The notes: generated from the sequence alone by a model not told the origin. 64,000 nucleotides of DNA from Aureimonas sp. AU4 (GCF_001463765.1 NZ_BBWK01000034.1:1-64000); one strand, 5' to 3'; numbered from the stretch's first letter, positions 1 to 8,141 are shown. Numbers and translations are program-made.

Positions 1-1258
1 GCGGGACGGCGGGCGGAGCGCCCTCCCCGCCACGGCGATGCGTCAGCGCGAAGTCCACCATGCGCGGCACGATCTCGGCGCGGAAGCGCGAGCCGTTGAA
101 GACGCCGTAATGCCCGACCTTGGGCTGGACGTAGTGGACGCGCATGTCGTCCGGCAGACTGCGGCAGAGCGTATGGGCCGCGCGCGTCTGGCCGAGGCCC
201 GAAATGTCGTCGTTCTCGCCCTCGACCGTGAGAAGCGCGGTCCGGCGGATCGCCCCCATGTCGAGGCGGCGACCGCGATGGGCGATCTCGCCGCGCGGAA
301 GCGAGTGCTTGATGAAGACCTCGTCCACGGTCTGCAGATAGAACTCGGCGGTGAGGTCCATCACCGCGTTGTACTCGTCGTAGAAGACGCGGTGCTTCTC
401 GGCGCTGTCGCCGTCGTTCTTCACGAGATGGAAGAAGAAGTCCTTGTGGGCGATGAGGTGCCGGTCGAGGTTCATCGACATGAAGCCGGTGAGCTGCAGG
501 AAGCCGGGATAGACCTGCCGCCCGAAGCCCGCATGGGGAAAGGGCACGGCCATGACGACGTTGTCGCGGAACCAGTCGATGCCCTTGGCCTCGGCCAGCC
601 GGTTCACGGCGGTCGGGTTGACGCGCGTGTCGATGGGTCCGCCCATCAGGGTCATCGTGGCGGGAACGCAGGGGTCGTCGTCCATGGACATGGCAGCGAC
701 CGCCATCATCACCGGCACGGCCGGCTGGCAGACGCCCACGACGTTCACGCCCTCGCCCAGGAAGCGGAGCATCTGCGTGACGTGGTCGACATAGTCGTCG
801 AGATCGAAGCGCCCCGCAGCGACCGGCACGGTGCGCGCGTCGGTCCAGTCGGTGATATAGACCTCGCCGTAGGGCAGCAGCGCCTCGACCGTGCCGCGCA
901 GGAGCGTGGCATAATGTCCCGACATCGGGGCGACGAGCAGAAAGCGTGGATCGGGGCGGCGTTCCTCGGGCAGCGCGCGCTCGAAATGGAGGAGCCGCGC
1001 GAAGGGCGTCTCCCAGACCGTGCGGTCGATCACGGGCACGCGCATCCCGTCCACGAACGTGTCGTGGATGTTCCATTCGGGCTTGCCGTAGACGCGGGTG
1101 GTGCGCTCGAACACCTCCGCCATCGCGGCGACGGTTCGGCCGAACTCGGTCGCGGCGACCGGGTTCAGCGGGTTGCGGTAGAAGACCTGCGTCGCCTCGG
1201 CGACCGCGCGCCAGGGCGCGAGCGCGGCATGGTTCCATTCGTAGAACTGGTACAACAT
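1..1258 (-). CDS. phaZ: Intracellular polyhydroxybutyrate depolymerase, 3' end cut by the window edge
   Basis: The frame opens with ATG at 1258 (MLYQFYEWNHAALAPWRAV) and stays open to base 1, so about 419 residues are visible and the C-terminus is missing. It matches the intracellular PHB depolymerase family, which degrades stored polyhydroxybutyrate granules in the cytoplasm. The nucleophile region reads VVGVCQPA with Cys177 in place of the usual lipase Ser, as expected for intracellular PhaZ enzymes. Further on are GENDDISG, likely holding the catalytic Asp, and KVGHYGVF, likely holding the His. It is the last visible gene of a minus-strand run behind pyrF, a DUF1330 gene and a GNAT gene. 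A 91-bp gap with a palindrome precedes it, so it probably has its own promoter. Confidence 0.88.
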   Translation of the reverse strand, partial: MLYQFYEWNHAALAPWRAVAEATQVFYRNPLNPVAATEFGRTVAAMAEVFERTTRVYGKPEWNIHDTFVDGMRVPVIDRTVWETPFARLLHFERALPEERRPDPRFLLVAPMSGHYATLLRGTVEALLPYGEVYITDWTDARTVPVAAGRFDLDDYVDHVTQMLRFLGEGVNVVGVCQPAVPVMMAVAAMSMDDDPCVPATMTLMGGPIDTRVNPTAVNRLAEAKGIDWFRDNVVMAVPFPHAGFGRQVYPGFLQLTGFMSMNLDRHLIAHKDFFFHLVKNDGDSAEKHRVFYDEYNAVMDLTAEFYLQTVDEVFIKHSLPRGEIAHRGRRLDMGAIRRTALLTVEGENDDISGLGQTRAAHTLCRSLPDDMRVHYVQPKVGHYGVFNGSRFRAEIVPRMVDFALTHRRGGEGAPPAVP

Positions 1259-1299
1259 GCTCTCCCGCATCCCGGCCGCATACGTGCCGCACATCGGCT

Positions 1300-1312
1300 A
1301 TTGCATTGCAAT
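1300..1312. promoter_or_regulatory. Palindrome upstream of the PHB depolymerase gene, possible operator
   Basis: ATTGCA and TGCAAT arms flank a single T, about 42 bp upstream of the phaZ start. On the minus strand a TTATAT stretch, resembling a -10 element, sits directly beside it, so the palindrome would lie near the transcription start where a repressor could act. TGCA-type palindromes are known for PhaR-family regulators of PHB genes, but assigning this one to PhaR is my inference. Confidence 0.4.
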
Positions 1313-1349
1313 ATAAGCGCTTTGGATCTGGCGTCCAATTTTCGCGGCG

Positions 1350-1931
1350 TCACAGCCAGCGAACCATCACGGTGCGCCGGGCCGGATCGACCCCCGGCGG
1401 CAATTCCGCATCGAACCGCTTGCGCAGGGCTGGAGGGCGATCGGCGGGCGGCACGGCCAGGAAGCCGCGCCGGGCGTAGAAGCCTTCGTTGAAGGCGAGA
1501 TCGCGCGCGGTGGACAGGGCGACCGCGCGCTGGAAGAACCAGCCGGCCCGCGCCACGACGGCCGTCAGGAGCGCCGAGCCGAGCCCGCGCCGGCCATGGT
1601 CGGGATCGACCGAAAGCGCCGAAAGCCAGGTGCAGCCCGCCCCTTCCGCCGCCTCCGGCTCGCCGGCCAGGATCTCGGCAAGGTCCACGCTCGCGGCAAA
1701 GCCCACCGCCTCGCCGTCCTGCTCGGCCACGAAGACCTCGTGGGCGAGCAGGAACTGGACGAAGCGTCCGGGCGCGAGGGGCTCGGCATCGGCGATGTGT
1801 CCGGCCTCGACGAGAAGCTGACCGGCCCGGCGGTCGATCTCGCGCAGGCGCATCGCCTCGCCGGGCTCCATCATGCGGATGCGGTAGGGCTCGGGCGCCA
1901 TGCCGCGAAACGGCTTGCCGCCGCGCTTCAC
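1350..1931 (-). CDS. GNAT-family N-acetyltransferase
   Basis: This 193-residue protein has the acetyl-CoA-binding core of the GNAT fold: WLSALSVDPDHGRRGLGSALL carries the RxxGxG pyrophosphate-binding loop and is followed by a typical helix. The C-terminal FNEGFYARRGF matches the GNAT segment around the last strands. The start is GTG at 1931, which overlaps the TGA of the upstream DUF1330 gene (GTGA), so translation is probably coupled. An internal ATG at 1901 (MAPEPYRIR) is an alternative start. The acceptor substrate cannot be told. It sits in a minus-strand run with pyrF and the DUF1330 gene. Confidence 0.82.
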   Translation of the reverse strand: MKRGGKPFRGMAPEPYRIRMMEPGEAMRLREIDRRAGQLLVEAGHIADAEPLAPGRFVQFLLAHEVFVAEQDGEAVGFAASVDLAEILAGEPEAAEGAGCTWLSALSVDPDHGRRGLGSALLTAVVARAGWFFQRAVALSTARDLAFNEGFYARRGFLAVPPADRPPALRKRFDAELPPGVDPARRTVMVRWL

Positions 1932-2224
1932 CCCTCGGCCACGCCCTCGACGATCAGGAGCTCGGCGTCCGACACTTCCTGGCGCAGGCGCTTGGCCTCC
2001 TGGTATTCGGGCGAGTTGTAGCAGGCGAGCGCCTCTTCCATCGACGCGAACTCGATCACCACGTTGCGCGCCCGCGCGTCGCCTTCCAGATCGCGGAACG
2101 GCCCGCCGCGCGCTAGGAACTTCGCCCCGTGACGCTGCATCGCGGGCGCGGCCGTCGTGACATAGTCCTTGTAGCGCTCGGGATCGTGCACATCGACATG
2201 GGCGATCCAGTAGGCCTTCGGCAT
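1928..2224 (-). CDS. DUF1330 domain protein
   Basis: The protein has 98 residues and starts MPKAYWIAHVDVHDPERYKDY, the usual opening of the DUF1330 family, a small ferredoxin-like alpha/beta barrel dimer fold of unknown biochemical role. The conserved FRDLEGD and NVVIEFASMEEAL segments are present. I chose ATG 2224 because a GAGGAG ribosome site lies just upstream and the family begins here; the open frame extends further up with low-complexity residues. It follows pyrF by 43 bp and overlaps the GNAT gene by four bases, so these three genes probably form one transcript. Confidence 0.85.
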   Translation of the reverse strand: MPKAYWIAHVDVHDPERYKDYVTTAAPAMQRHGAKFLARGGPFRDLEGDARARNVVIEFASMEEALACYNSPEYQEAKRLRQEVSDAELLIVEGVAEG

Positions 2225-2267
2225 GGTCGGGGTCTCCTCTTCACGTCCCCGGCCAGATAGAGGCGGC

Positions 2268-2972
2268 TTACGCCGCTTCCATCTCGGCGAGGATGGCACG
2301 CGCCGCCGCCAGGGGATCGGCCGCCTCGACGACCGGGCGCGCGACCACCAGATGGGTCGCCCCGTTTCGAAGCGCGTCCGCGGGCGCGACGACGCGCTTC
2401 TGGTCTCCCGCCGAAGCGCCCGTCGGGCGGATGCCGGGCGTCACGATCGCCGGGCCCGGCCCGGCCAGCGCCCGCACGCGCCCCGCCTCCGCCGCCGACG
2501 CGACGATGCCGCCGACGCCCGCCTCCACGGCCTGTCGCACGCGCCGCTCCACCAGCGCCTCGACGCCGCCATCCCAGCCCATCTCGTTGAGATCCGCATC
2601 CTCCAGCGAGGTCAGCACCGTGACGGCGAGGATCGTGAGATCCGAGCCAGCTGCCGCCCGCACCGCCGCCCGCATCACCTGCGGATAGGCATGGACCGTC
2701 AGCATCGCGACGCCGAGCCGGGCGGCGGCTTCCACGCCCTTCTCCACCGTGTTGCCGATGTCGTGCAGCTTGAGATCGAGGAACACCCGGCGGCCCGAGG
2801 CGGCCAGATCGCGCGCGAAGTCGAGCCCGCCCGGCGCATAGGCGAGCTGATAGCCGACCTTGTAGAAGCCGACCGCCTCCCCGAGCCGCTCCACCACGGC
2901 GCCCGCGCTCGCCACGTCAGGCAGGTCGAGGCCGACGATCAACCGGTCGCGTGCGGACGTGGGCATGGGCAT
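2268..2972 (-). CDS. pyrF: Orotidine 5'-phosphate decarboxylase
   Basis: PyrF catalyses the last step of UMP synthesis, decarboxylating OMP in the cytoplasm. The 234-residue length is normal for the bacterial enzyme. The N-terminal LIVGLDLPD strand is followed by the catalytic motif [14 protein letters not shown], which carries the Lys and Asp residues of the active site. The C-terminal IVTPGIRP and [12 protein letters not shown] supply the phosphate-binding loop. MPMPTSARD has a second ATG two codons in. pyrF is first in a minus-strand run with the DUF1330 and GNAT genes, and a hairpin-rich repeat separates it from polA. Confidence 0.95.
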   Translation of the reverse strand: MPMPTSARDRLIVGLDLPDVASAGAVVERLGEAVGFYKVGYQLAYAPGGLDFARDLAASGRRVFLDLKLHDIGNTVEKGVEAAARLGVAMLTVHAYPQVMRAAVRAAAGSDLTILAVTVLTSLEDADLNEMGWDGGVEALVERRVRQAVEAGVGGIVASAAEAGRVRALAGPGPAIVTPGIRPTGASAGDQKRVVAPADALRNGATHLVVARPVVEAADPLAAARAILAEMEAA

Positions 2973-2997
2973 GGCTCCTGAGGCGTTGGGATCGTAG

Positions 2998-3101
2998 CGG
3001 GGCTACCGCCCCGTGCCCCGTCCGGGAAGAGTTCCCGGACCCTTCTTTTCGTTTGAGCCGTCTTTTCCCCTGGTTGGGGTGCAGGGGACGGCGTCCCCTG
3101 C
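2998..3101 (+). repeat. Multi-hairpin intergenic repeat, copy A (core 2998-3056)
   Basis: The core holds a CGGGGC/GCCCCG hairpin (2998-3013), then TCCGGGAA/TTCCCGGA (3021-3039), then CCCTTCTTTTC and TTTGA. A further 9-bp hairpin, GCAGGGGAC/GTCCCCTGC, lies at 3081-3101. The same ordered modules recur near 30.3 kb and, inverted, at 41.4 kb. The copy lies between polA and pyrF, both on the minus strand, and could stop or process the polA transcript. I know of no established name for this repeat. Confidence 0.75.
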
Positions 3102-3119
3102 CTTGCCTTCACCGATGCC

Positions 3120-6044
3120 TCAGTGCGCCTCGTCCCAGTTATGCGCCGCGCGCGCCTCGACGACGAGGGGCACGGAGAGGTCTAGGACGGGTTCGGCGGC
3201 GGTCTCCATGACGTGGCGGATCAGCGGGATGGTGGCCTCCACCTCCTCGTCCGGCACCTCGAAGACGAGCTCGTCGTGGACCTGCAGGAGCATGCGGGCG
3301 CCGAGGCGCTCCTTGGCGAGCGCCCCCTCCATGCGGACCATGGCGCGGCGGATGATGTCGGCGGCGGTGCCCTGGATCGGCGCGTTGACGGCGGCGCGCT
3401 CGTTGAAGGCGCGCACCTGCGGGTTCGACGCCTTGATGTCGGGATAGTGCGCGCGGCGCCCGAACAGCGTCTCGACGTAGCCGCGCTCCTTCGCGCCCTG
3501 CTTCACGCGGTCCATGTAGTCGCGGATGCCGGGGAAACGCTCGAAGTAGCGCTTGATGTAGGCGCCGGCCTCGCTTTGCGGGATGGTGAGCTGGGCGGCG
3601 AGGCCGAAGGCAGAGATGCCGTAGATGATGCCGAAGTTGATGGTCTTGGCGCGTCGCCGGATGTCGGCGGGCATCTTGTCCACTGGCACGCCGAACATCT
3701 CGGCCGCGGTCGCGGCGTGGATGTCCTGCCCCTCGCGGAAGGCCTGTATCAGCGAGGGGATCTGCGACATGTGGGCGAGAAGACGCAGTTCGATCTGCGA
3801 GTAGTCGGCCGAGACCAGCTGGTAGCCGGAGGCCGCCACGAAGGCGGTGCGGATCTCGCGGCCCTCCTCCGTGCGGATCGGGATGTTCTGGAGGTTCGGG
3901 TCGGAGGAGGAAAGGCGCCCGGTCGTGGTCGAGGCCATGGAATAGGACGTGTGGATGCGATCCTGCTCGTCCATGAAGGTCGGCAGCGCGTCGGCGTAGT
4001 TGTTCTTGAGGCGCGTGATCTGGCGCCAGTCGACGATCCGTCGTGGCAGCTCGTGCCCCTGCGAGGCGAGGTCTTCCAGGAGCTTGGCGTCGGTGGCCCA
4101 CTGGCCGGTGCGGGTCTTCTTTCCGCCCGGCAGGCCGAGCTTGCCGAAGAGGACGTCGCCGAGCTGCTTGGGGCTGCCGATGTTGAAGGGCTCGCCGGCC
4201 AGGATGTGGATGTCGGCCTCGAGGCCCGCCGCCTTCTGCGCGAAGCGCCCCGAAAGGCGCGACAGGATCTGCCGGTCGACGCGGATGCCGCGCTCCTCCA
4301 TGCGCGCCAGCACCGGCACGAGCGGGCGCTCGAGGCGCTCGTAGACATGGAGCAGGCTCTCGGCGACGAGGCGGGGCTTGAGGGCGCGCCACAGGCGCAG
4401 CGTCACGTCGGCATCCTCGGCGGCGTATTCCGTTACGCGCTCGATGGGAACGCTGGCGATCGGCTTCATCGCGCGGCCCGAGCCGCAGAGCTCCTTGTAG
4501 GAGATGGGCTTGTGGCCGAGGAAGCGCTCGGACAGCTCGTCCATGCCGTGGCCGTCCAGCGAGGACGAGGCGTCGAGCACGTAGGAGATCAGCATCGTGT
4601 CGTCGAGCGGCGCGATCTCGACGCCGTGCCGGCGCATCACGAGGTAGTCGTACTTGGCGTTCTGCGCGACCTTGAGGATCGCGGGGTCCTCCAGGAGCGG
4701 CTTCAGGAGGTCGAGCACGCGCCCGAGCGGGATCTGCGGGCCGACCCCTTCGCCCTCCCGCTCGCCGAGAAGGTCGCCGTGCCCCTCGCCGACATGCGCG
4801 ATCGGCACGTAGGCGGCCTCGTTGGGGGCCACCGCCAGGCTCAGACCGACGATCTCGGCGCGCATGGCGTCGAGCGCGGTGGTCTCGGTGTCGAAGGCGA
4901 CGACGCCCTCCTCGGTCGCCCGGCGGATCCAGTAGGCGAGGCGCGCCTCGTCGCGCACGGTCTCGTAGCGCGAGCGGTCCACCTCCTGCGCGGCGGCTTC
5001 GGCGAGGCGCGCCTGCGCATGGGCGGCGGGGGAGAGTTCGAGATTGCCCGCGCGAGCACCCGTAGCGGCGGCCGGGCCCGCGTCGAGGTCGGGGCCCCGC
5101 GGAGCGGCCTCCACCTCGACCTTGGCGGCGGGCACCTCGGCGATGTCGGTGCCGAGCTTGGCCGAGACGCGACGCGTCAGCGTCGTGAACTCCATCGCCT
5201 TCAGGAAGGCGACGAGCTTCTCGCCGTCGGGCTCGTGGATGAAGAGGTCGTCGAGCTCCTCGCCGTCCACCATCGGGACGTTCTGATCGAGCGTCACGAG
5301 GCGCTTGGAGAGCCGCGCCTGTTCCGCGTTGGCCTCGATCACCTCTCGGCGCTTCTGCTGCTTGATCTCGCTCGTGCGCTCCAGCAGCGCCTCCAGCGTG
5401 CCGAACTGCTCGAGGAGGCCGGCGGCGGTCTTGGGCCCGATGCCGGGCACGCCCGGCACGTTGTCGGAACTGTCGCCGACCAGCGCCTGCAGGTCGATCA
5501 TCTTGTCGGGATAGACGCCGAACTTCTCGAAGACCTCCTGGGCGCCCAGGCGCTTGTCCTTCATCTGGTCGTAGAGCGTGACGCCGGGCCCCACGAGCTG
5601 CATCAGGTCCTTGTCGGAGGAGACGATCGTGACGTCGCCGCCCGCTTCCACGGCGAGGCGCGTATAGGTCGCGATCAGGTCGTCGGCCTCGAAGCCCTGG
5701 CGCTCGACGCAGGGCAGGTCGAAGGCGCGCACGGCGTCGCGGATCAGCGAGAACTGCGGGCGCAGGTCCTCCGGGGGCGCGGCGCGATTGGCCTTGTAGT
5801 CGCCGTAGAGTTCGTTGCGGAACGTCGTCGAGGAGTGATCGAAGATCACCGCGAAGTGGGTGGGCGCGACGCCGACCTGCGTCTCGCGCGCCTCCTCGAC
5901 GAGCTTCCACAGCATGTTGCAGAAGCCCGCCACCGCGCCGACCGGCAGACCGTCGCTCTTGCGGGTCAGCGGCGGCAGCGCGTGATAGGCGCGGAAGATG
6001 TAGGCCGAGCCATCGACCAGGAAGAGATGATCGCCTTTTTGCAT
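3120..6044 (-). CDS. polA: DNA polymerase I
   Basis: A 974-residue family A polymerase for Okazaki fragment maturation and gap repair. The N-terminal 290 residues are the 5'-3' exonuclease (LFLVDGSAYIFRAYHAL, GIGPKTA). The 3'-5' exonuclease looks intact: AFDTETTALD, QNAKYDYL and YAAEDADVT keep the acidic metal ligands, so proofreading is expected. The polymerase domain shows motif A (SADYSQIELRLLAH), motif B (RRRAKTINFGIIYG) and motif C (QVHDELVFE). I set the start at ATG 6044 (MQKGDHLFLVDG) because the family begins there; upstream in-frame codons read as low-complexity. Its start faces the candidate sRNA promoter across a divergent spacer. Confidence 0.97.
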   Translation of the reverse strand: MQKGDHLFLVDGSAYIFRAYHALPPLTRKSDGLPVGAVAGFCNMLWKLVEEARETQVGVAPTHFAVIFDHSSTTFRNELYGDYKANRAAPPEDLRPQFSLIRDAVRAFDLPCVERQGFEADDLIATYTRLAVEAGGDVTIVSSDKDLMQLVGPGVTLYDQMKDKRLGAQEVFEKFGVYPDKMIDLQALVGDSSDNVPGVPGIGPKTAAGLLEQFGTLEALLERTSEIKQQKRREVIEANAEQARLSKRLVTLDQNVPMVDGEELDDLFIHEPDGEKLVAFLKAMEFTTLTRRVSAKLGTDIAEVPAAKVEVEAAPRGPDLDAGPAAATGARAGNLELSPAAHAQARLAEAAAQEVDRSRYETVRDEARLAYWIRRATEEGVVAFDTETTALDAMRAEIVGLSLAVAPNEAAYVPIAHVGEGHGDLLGEREGEGVGPQIPLGRVLDLLKPLLEDPAILKVAQNAKYDYLVMRRHGVEIAPLDDTMLISYVLDASSSLDGHGMDELSERFLGHKPISYKELCGSGRAMKPIASVPIERVTEYAAEDADVTLRLWRALKPRLVAESLLHVYERLERPLVPVLARMEERGIRVDRQILSRLSGRFAQKAAGLEADIHILAGEPFNIGSPKQLGDVLFGKLGLPGGKKTRTGQWATDAKLLEDLASQGHELPRRIVDWRQITRLKNNYADALPTFMDEQDRIHTSYSMASTTTGRLSSSDPNLQNIPIRTEEGREIRTAFVAASGYQLVSADYSQIELRLLAHMSQIPSLIQAFREGQDIHAATAAEMFGVPVDKMPADIRRRAKTINFGIIYGISAFGLAAQLTIPQSEAGAYIKRYFERFPGIRDYMDRVKQGAKERGYVETLFGRRAHYPDIKASNPQVRAFNERAAVNAPIQGTAADIIRRAMVRMEGALAKERLGARMLLQVHDELVFEVPDEEVEATIPLIRHVMETAAEPVLDLSVPLVVEARAAHNWDEAH

Positions 6045-6201
6045 GGGAAAGGTTGGTATCGCGGGGCGCGGAACCTGTCCACGGCAACCCGCCGAAGCCG
6101 GAGCAGCACCGGGATGGCAGGCGGCGACTGGGCAGCGAAAACGGTCGTCAAGGGGAGAGAAGCGACGCCGGATCGCCGACATTACAGAGGTTTAAGGTTC
6201 A

Positions 6202-6256
6202 GATCACGAAGCTGTGATCAGATCGCCTTGAACTTATTCGGGGGCAGGCGCATTTT
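6202..6256 (+). promoter_or_regulatory. Inverted repeat and promoter-like elements ahead of the sRNA
   Basis: GATCAC (6202-6207) and GTGATC (6214-6219) form a palindrome with a 6-bp spacer. CTTGAA (6227-6232) could serve as a -35 box, with a weak -10 candidate CATTTT (6251-6256). A palindrome just upstream of a -35 box fits an activator site, for example of a LysR-type regulator; LsrB/VtlR regulators are known to control AbcR sRNAs in relatives. The -10 match is poor, so the start of transcription is uncertain. Confidence 0.35.
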
Positions 6257-6262
6257 CTGCCC

Positions 6263-6420
6263 AACGACGCACGCAAAGAGGCGTCGCCTTCGGCCTAAAG
6301 CTTGTCCCCCGCTTTCGTGCCGAACGCTGAGCGGAAAGATCCCATCCCCCCTCTCGGGACATCCGCTCTATCAGAAGGAGCCGTCGCGACAACCCCCCTC
6401 CAGTCCGCGACGGCTCTTTT
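6263..6420 (+). ncRNA. abcR: AbcR/alpha-r15-like trans-acting sRNA with three C-rich loops
   Basis: No coding frame is evident here, yet the plus strand folds into three successive hairpins and ends at a strong terminator. Hairpin 1: AAAGC/GCTTT (6297-6315) with loop TTGTCCCCC. Hairpin 2: AGCGGA/TCCGCT (6330-6367) with an inner TCCC/GGGA stem and loop ATCCCCCCTCTC. Hairpin 3 is the terminator, whose loop includes CCCCCCTCC. Such loops can pair with Shine-Dalgarno sequences. From memory, the AbcR (alpha-r15) sRNAs of Sinorhizobium and Agrobacterium lie beside polA and repress ABC-transporter binding-protein mRNAs, so both structure and location fit. The 5' end is not defined; the minimal structured unit is 6297-6420. 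Confidence 0.72.
6378..6420 (+). terminator. Rho-independent terminator of the sRNA
   Basis: A perfect 11-bp stem, GAGCCGTCGCG (6378-6388) with CGCGACGGCTC (6406-6416), encloses a 17-nt loop and is followed by TTTT. No protein-coding gene lies upstream on this strand, which is the main reason for proposing an RNA gene here. Confidence 0.85.
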
Positions 6421-6573
6421 CTGTTTTCCTGCCTCGGCTTCTCCCCGTTTTCCACATGACCTGTTGTTTGTGCGCCACGCATCGCGCGGGTGGACCTGCG
6501 CGAGCCGGAAGGGCTATGGCCATGGTCGAAGCCCGCCCTTCGCGGCGGGCCGTCCCGCAGCCCGGATGATCCC
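6421..6573. other. Non-coding remainder between the sRNA terminator and the M20 peptidase
   Basis: I see no second sRNA copy, although relatives often carry two in tandem. A 7-bp hairpin GCCCGCC/GGCGGGC lies at 6531-6550, in what would be the leader of the peptidase mRNA. A GTG at 6490 opens the same frame as the peptidase but adds 28 residues that do not look like the family. Confidence 0.5.
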
Positions 6574-7971
6574 ATGGCCGACCTCGACAGCGTCCTTTCC
6601 TCCCTCGACCTGAACCTCGACCGCTCGGTGGAGCGTCTGCAGGCCCTCCTGCGCATCCCCTCGATCTCGACCGACCCGGCCTATGCGGCCGACTGCCGGC
6701 GCGCCGCCGAGTGGCTGCGCGGCGACCTCGAGGCGATCGGTTTCGAGGCGCGCGTCCACGACACGAAGGGCCATCCCATGGTGGTGGCGCGGCGCGAGGG
6801 ACCGGCCGGCTCGCCCAACGTCCTCTTCTACGGCCACTACGACGTGCAGCCGGTGGACCCGCTGGAGCTGTGGGATGCCGACCCGTTCGATCCGCGCGTC
6901 GTCGACGGGCCCGACGGCTCGCGCCGCATCACGGGACGCGGCTCGGCCGACGACAAGGGCCAGCTGATGACCTTCATCGAGGCGTGCCGCGCCTTCATCG
7001 CCGAGACCGGCGGCCTGCCCTGTTCGGTGACGATCTTCCTGGAGGGCGAGGAGGAGTCCGGCTCGCCCTCGCTCCTGCCCTTCCTCGACGCGCACCGCGA
7101 GGCTCTGCGGGCCGACGTCGCGCTGATCTGCGACACGAGCATGTGGGACAAGGACACGCCCGCCATCTCGACGGGGCTGCGCGGCCTCGTCGGCGAGGAG
7201 GTGACGATCCGCGCCGCCTCGATGGACCTTCATTCCGGCTATTTCGGCGGGGCGGCCGCCAACCCGATCACGGTTCTGGCGCGCATCATCGGTGATCTGC
7301 ACGACGCAGAGGGCCGCGTGACCCTGCCCGGCTTCTACGACGGCGTGCCGGAGCTGCCGGACGACGTGCGCCGGGTCTGGGACGAGCTGCCCTTCTCGCA
7401 GGACGCCTTTCTCGGACAGGTCGGCCTTTCCGTGCCCTTCGGCGAGAAGAACCGCTCGGTCCTCGAGCAGACCTGGTCGCGCCCGACCGCCGAGGTCAAT
7501 GGCATCGAGGGCGGCTACACGGGCAAGGGCTTCAAGACCGTGATCGCGGCCGAGGCCCATGCCAAGATCTCCTTCCGCCTCGTCTTCGACCAGGACCCGA
7601 CGGCGATCCGCGAGAGCTTCCGCCAGTTCGTGCGCGAGCGCCTGCCGGCCGACTGCCGCGCCGAGTTCCACGAGCACGGCGGCTCGCCGGCGATCCAGCT
7701 GCCCTTCGATTCGCCGGTGCTGGAGACGGCCCGCGAGGCGCTGTCGGCCGAGTGGCCGAACAAGGCGGTGATGATCGGCATGGGCGGCTCGATCCCGGTG
7801 GTGGGCGAGTTCAAGCGCCGGCTCGGCATGCCATCATTGCTGGTCGGCTTCGGCCTGGCAGACGACCGCATCCACTCGCCCAACGAAAAGTACGAGATGC
7901 GCTCCTTCGCCAAGGGCCAGCGCTCCTGGGCGCGCATCCTGGCGGCGCTGGGCGAGCGGGGGACCGCGTGA
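6574..7971 (+). CDS. M20-family metallopeptidase (dipeptidase-like)
   Basis: This 465-residue cytoplasmic hydrolase belongs to the M20/M25/M40 zinc peptidases, close to the dipeptidase (carnosinase-like) branch. FYGHYDVQP carries the first metal ligand His88 and catalytic Asp90; GRGSADDKGQ (about residue 126) gives the bridging Asp; EGEEESGSP (157-162) holds the general-base Glu and a metal Glu. The dimerisation or lid domain sits in the middle. I start at ATG 6574 (MADLDSVLSSLDLNLDRSV). The last base of its final sense codon begins the GTG of the next small ORF. The actual peptide substrate is not known. Confidence 0.92.
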   Translation: MADLDSVLSSLDLNLDRSVERLQALLRIPSISTDPAYAADCRRAAEWLRGDLEAIGFEARVHDTKGHPMVVARREGPAGSPNVLFYGHYDVQPVDPLELWDADPFDPRVVDGPDGSRRITGRGSADDKGQLMTFIEACRAFIAETGGLPCSVTIFLEGEEESGSPSLLPFLDAHREALRADVALICDTSMWDKDTPAISTGLRGLVGEEVTIRAASMDLHSGYFGGAAANPITVLARIIGDLHDAEGRVTLPGFYDGVPELPDDVRRVWDELPFSQDAFLGQVGLSVPFGEKNRSVLEQTWSRPTAEVNGIEGGYTGKGFKTVIAAEAHAKISFRLVFDQDPTAIRESFRQFVRERLPADCRAEFHEHGGSPAIQLPFDSPVLETAREALSAEWPNKAVMIGMGGSIPVVGEFKRRLGMPSLLVGFGLADDRIHSPNEKYEMRSFAKGQRSWARILAALGERGTA

Positions 7972-8135
7972 GCCGTCTGCCGCCCGGATACGAGGACGAG
8001 GAGCGCGAGGACGCGGAGGGAGCCGGGGCACCGGCGCTGCCCCCGCTCTCCGACCCGTTGCGCGAGGCCAAGATGCAGGTCGCGCGCGCCGTCGCGCGGC
8101 GGCGGCGCGCCGCGCTCGCGGCGCTGAAGGATTAG
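7968..8135 (+). CDS. Small hypothetical protein coupled to the M20 peptidase
   Basis: The 55-residue frame begins with GTG at 7968, overlapping the peptidase TGA (GTGA), and ends 6 bp before the Doc-like gene. The first half is acidic (YEDEEREDAEG) and the C-terminal half is basic and helical (REAKMQVARAVARRRRAALAAL). I do not recognise a family. Its tight placement suggests translation from the peptidase mRNA and possible pairing with the next gene. It is not an obvious Phd-type antitoxin. Confidence 0.55.
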   Translation: MSRLPPGYEDEEREDAEGAGAPALPPLSDPLREAKMQVARAVARRRRAALAALKD

Positions 8136-8141
8136 GGCGCG

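Noticed and set aside
3213-6569. Very long open frames antisense to polA (over 1,000 codons) and in another frame of the minus strand
   Set aside because: They are Arg/His/Gly-rich translations of a GC-rich gene with no family motifs. PolA itself has every expected motif, so these are shadows.
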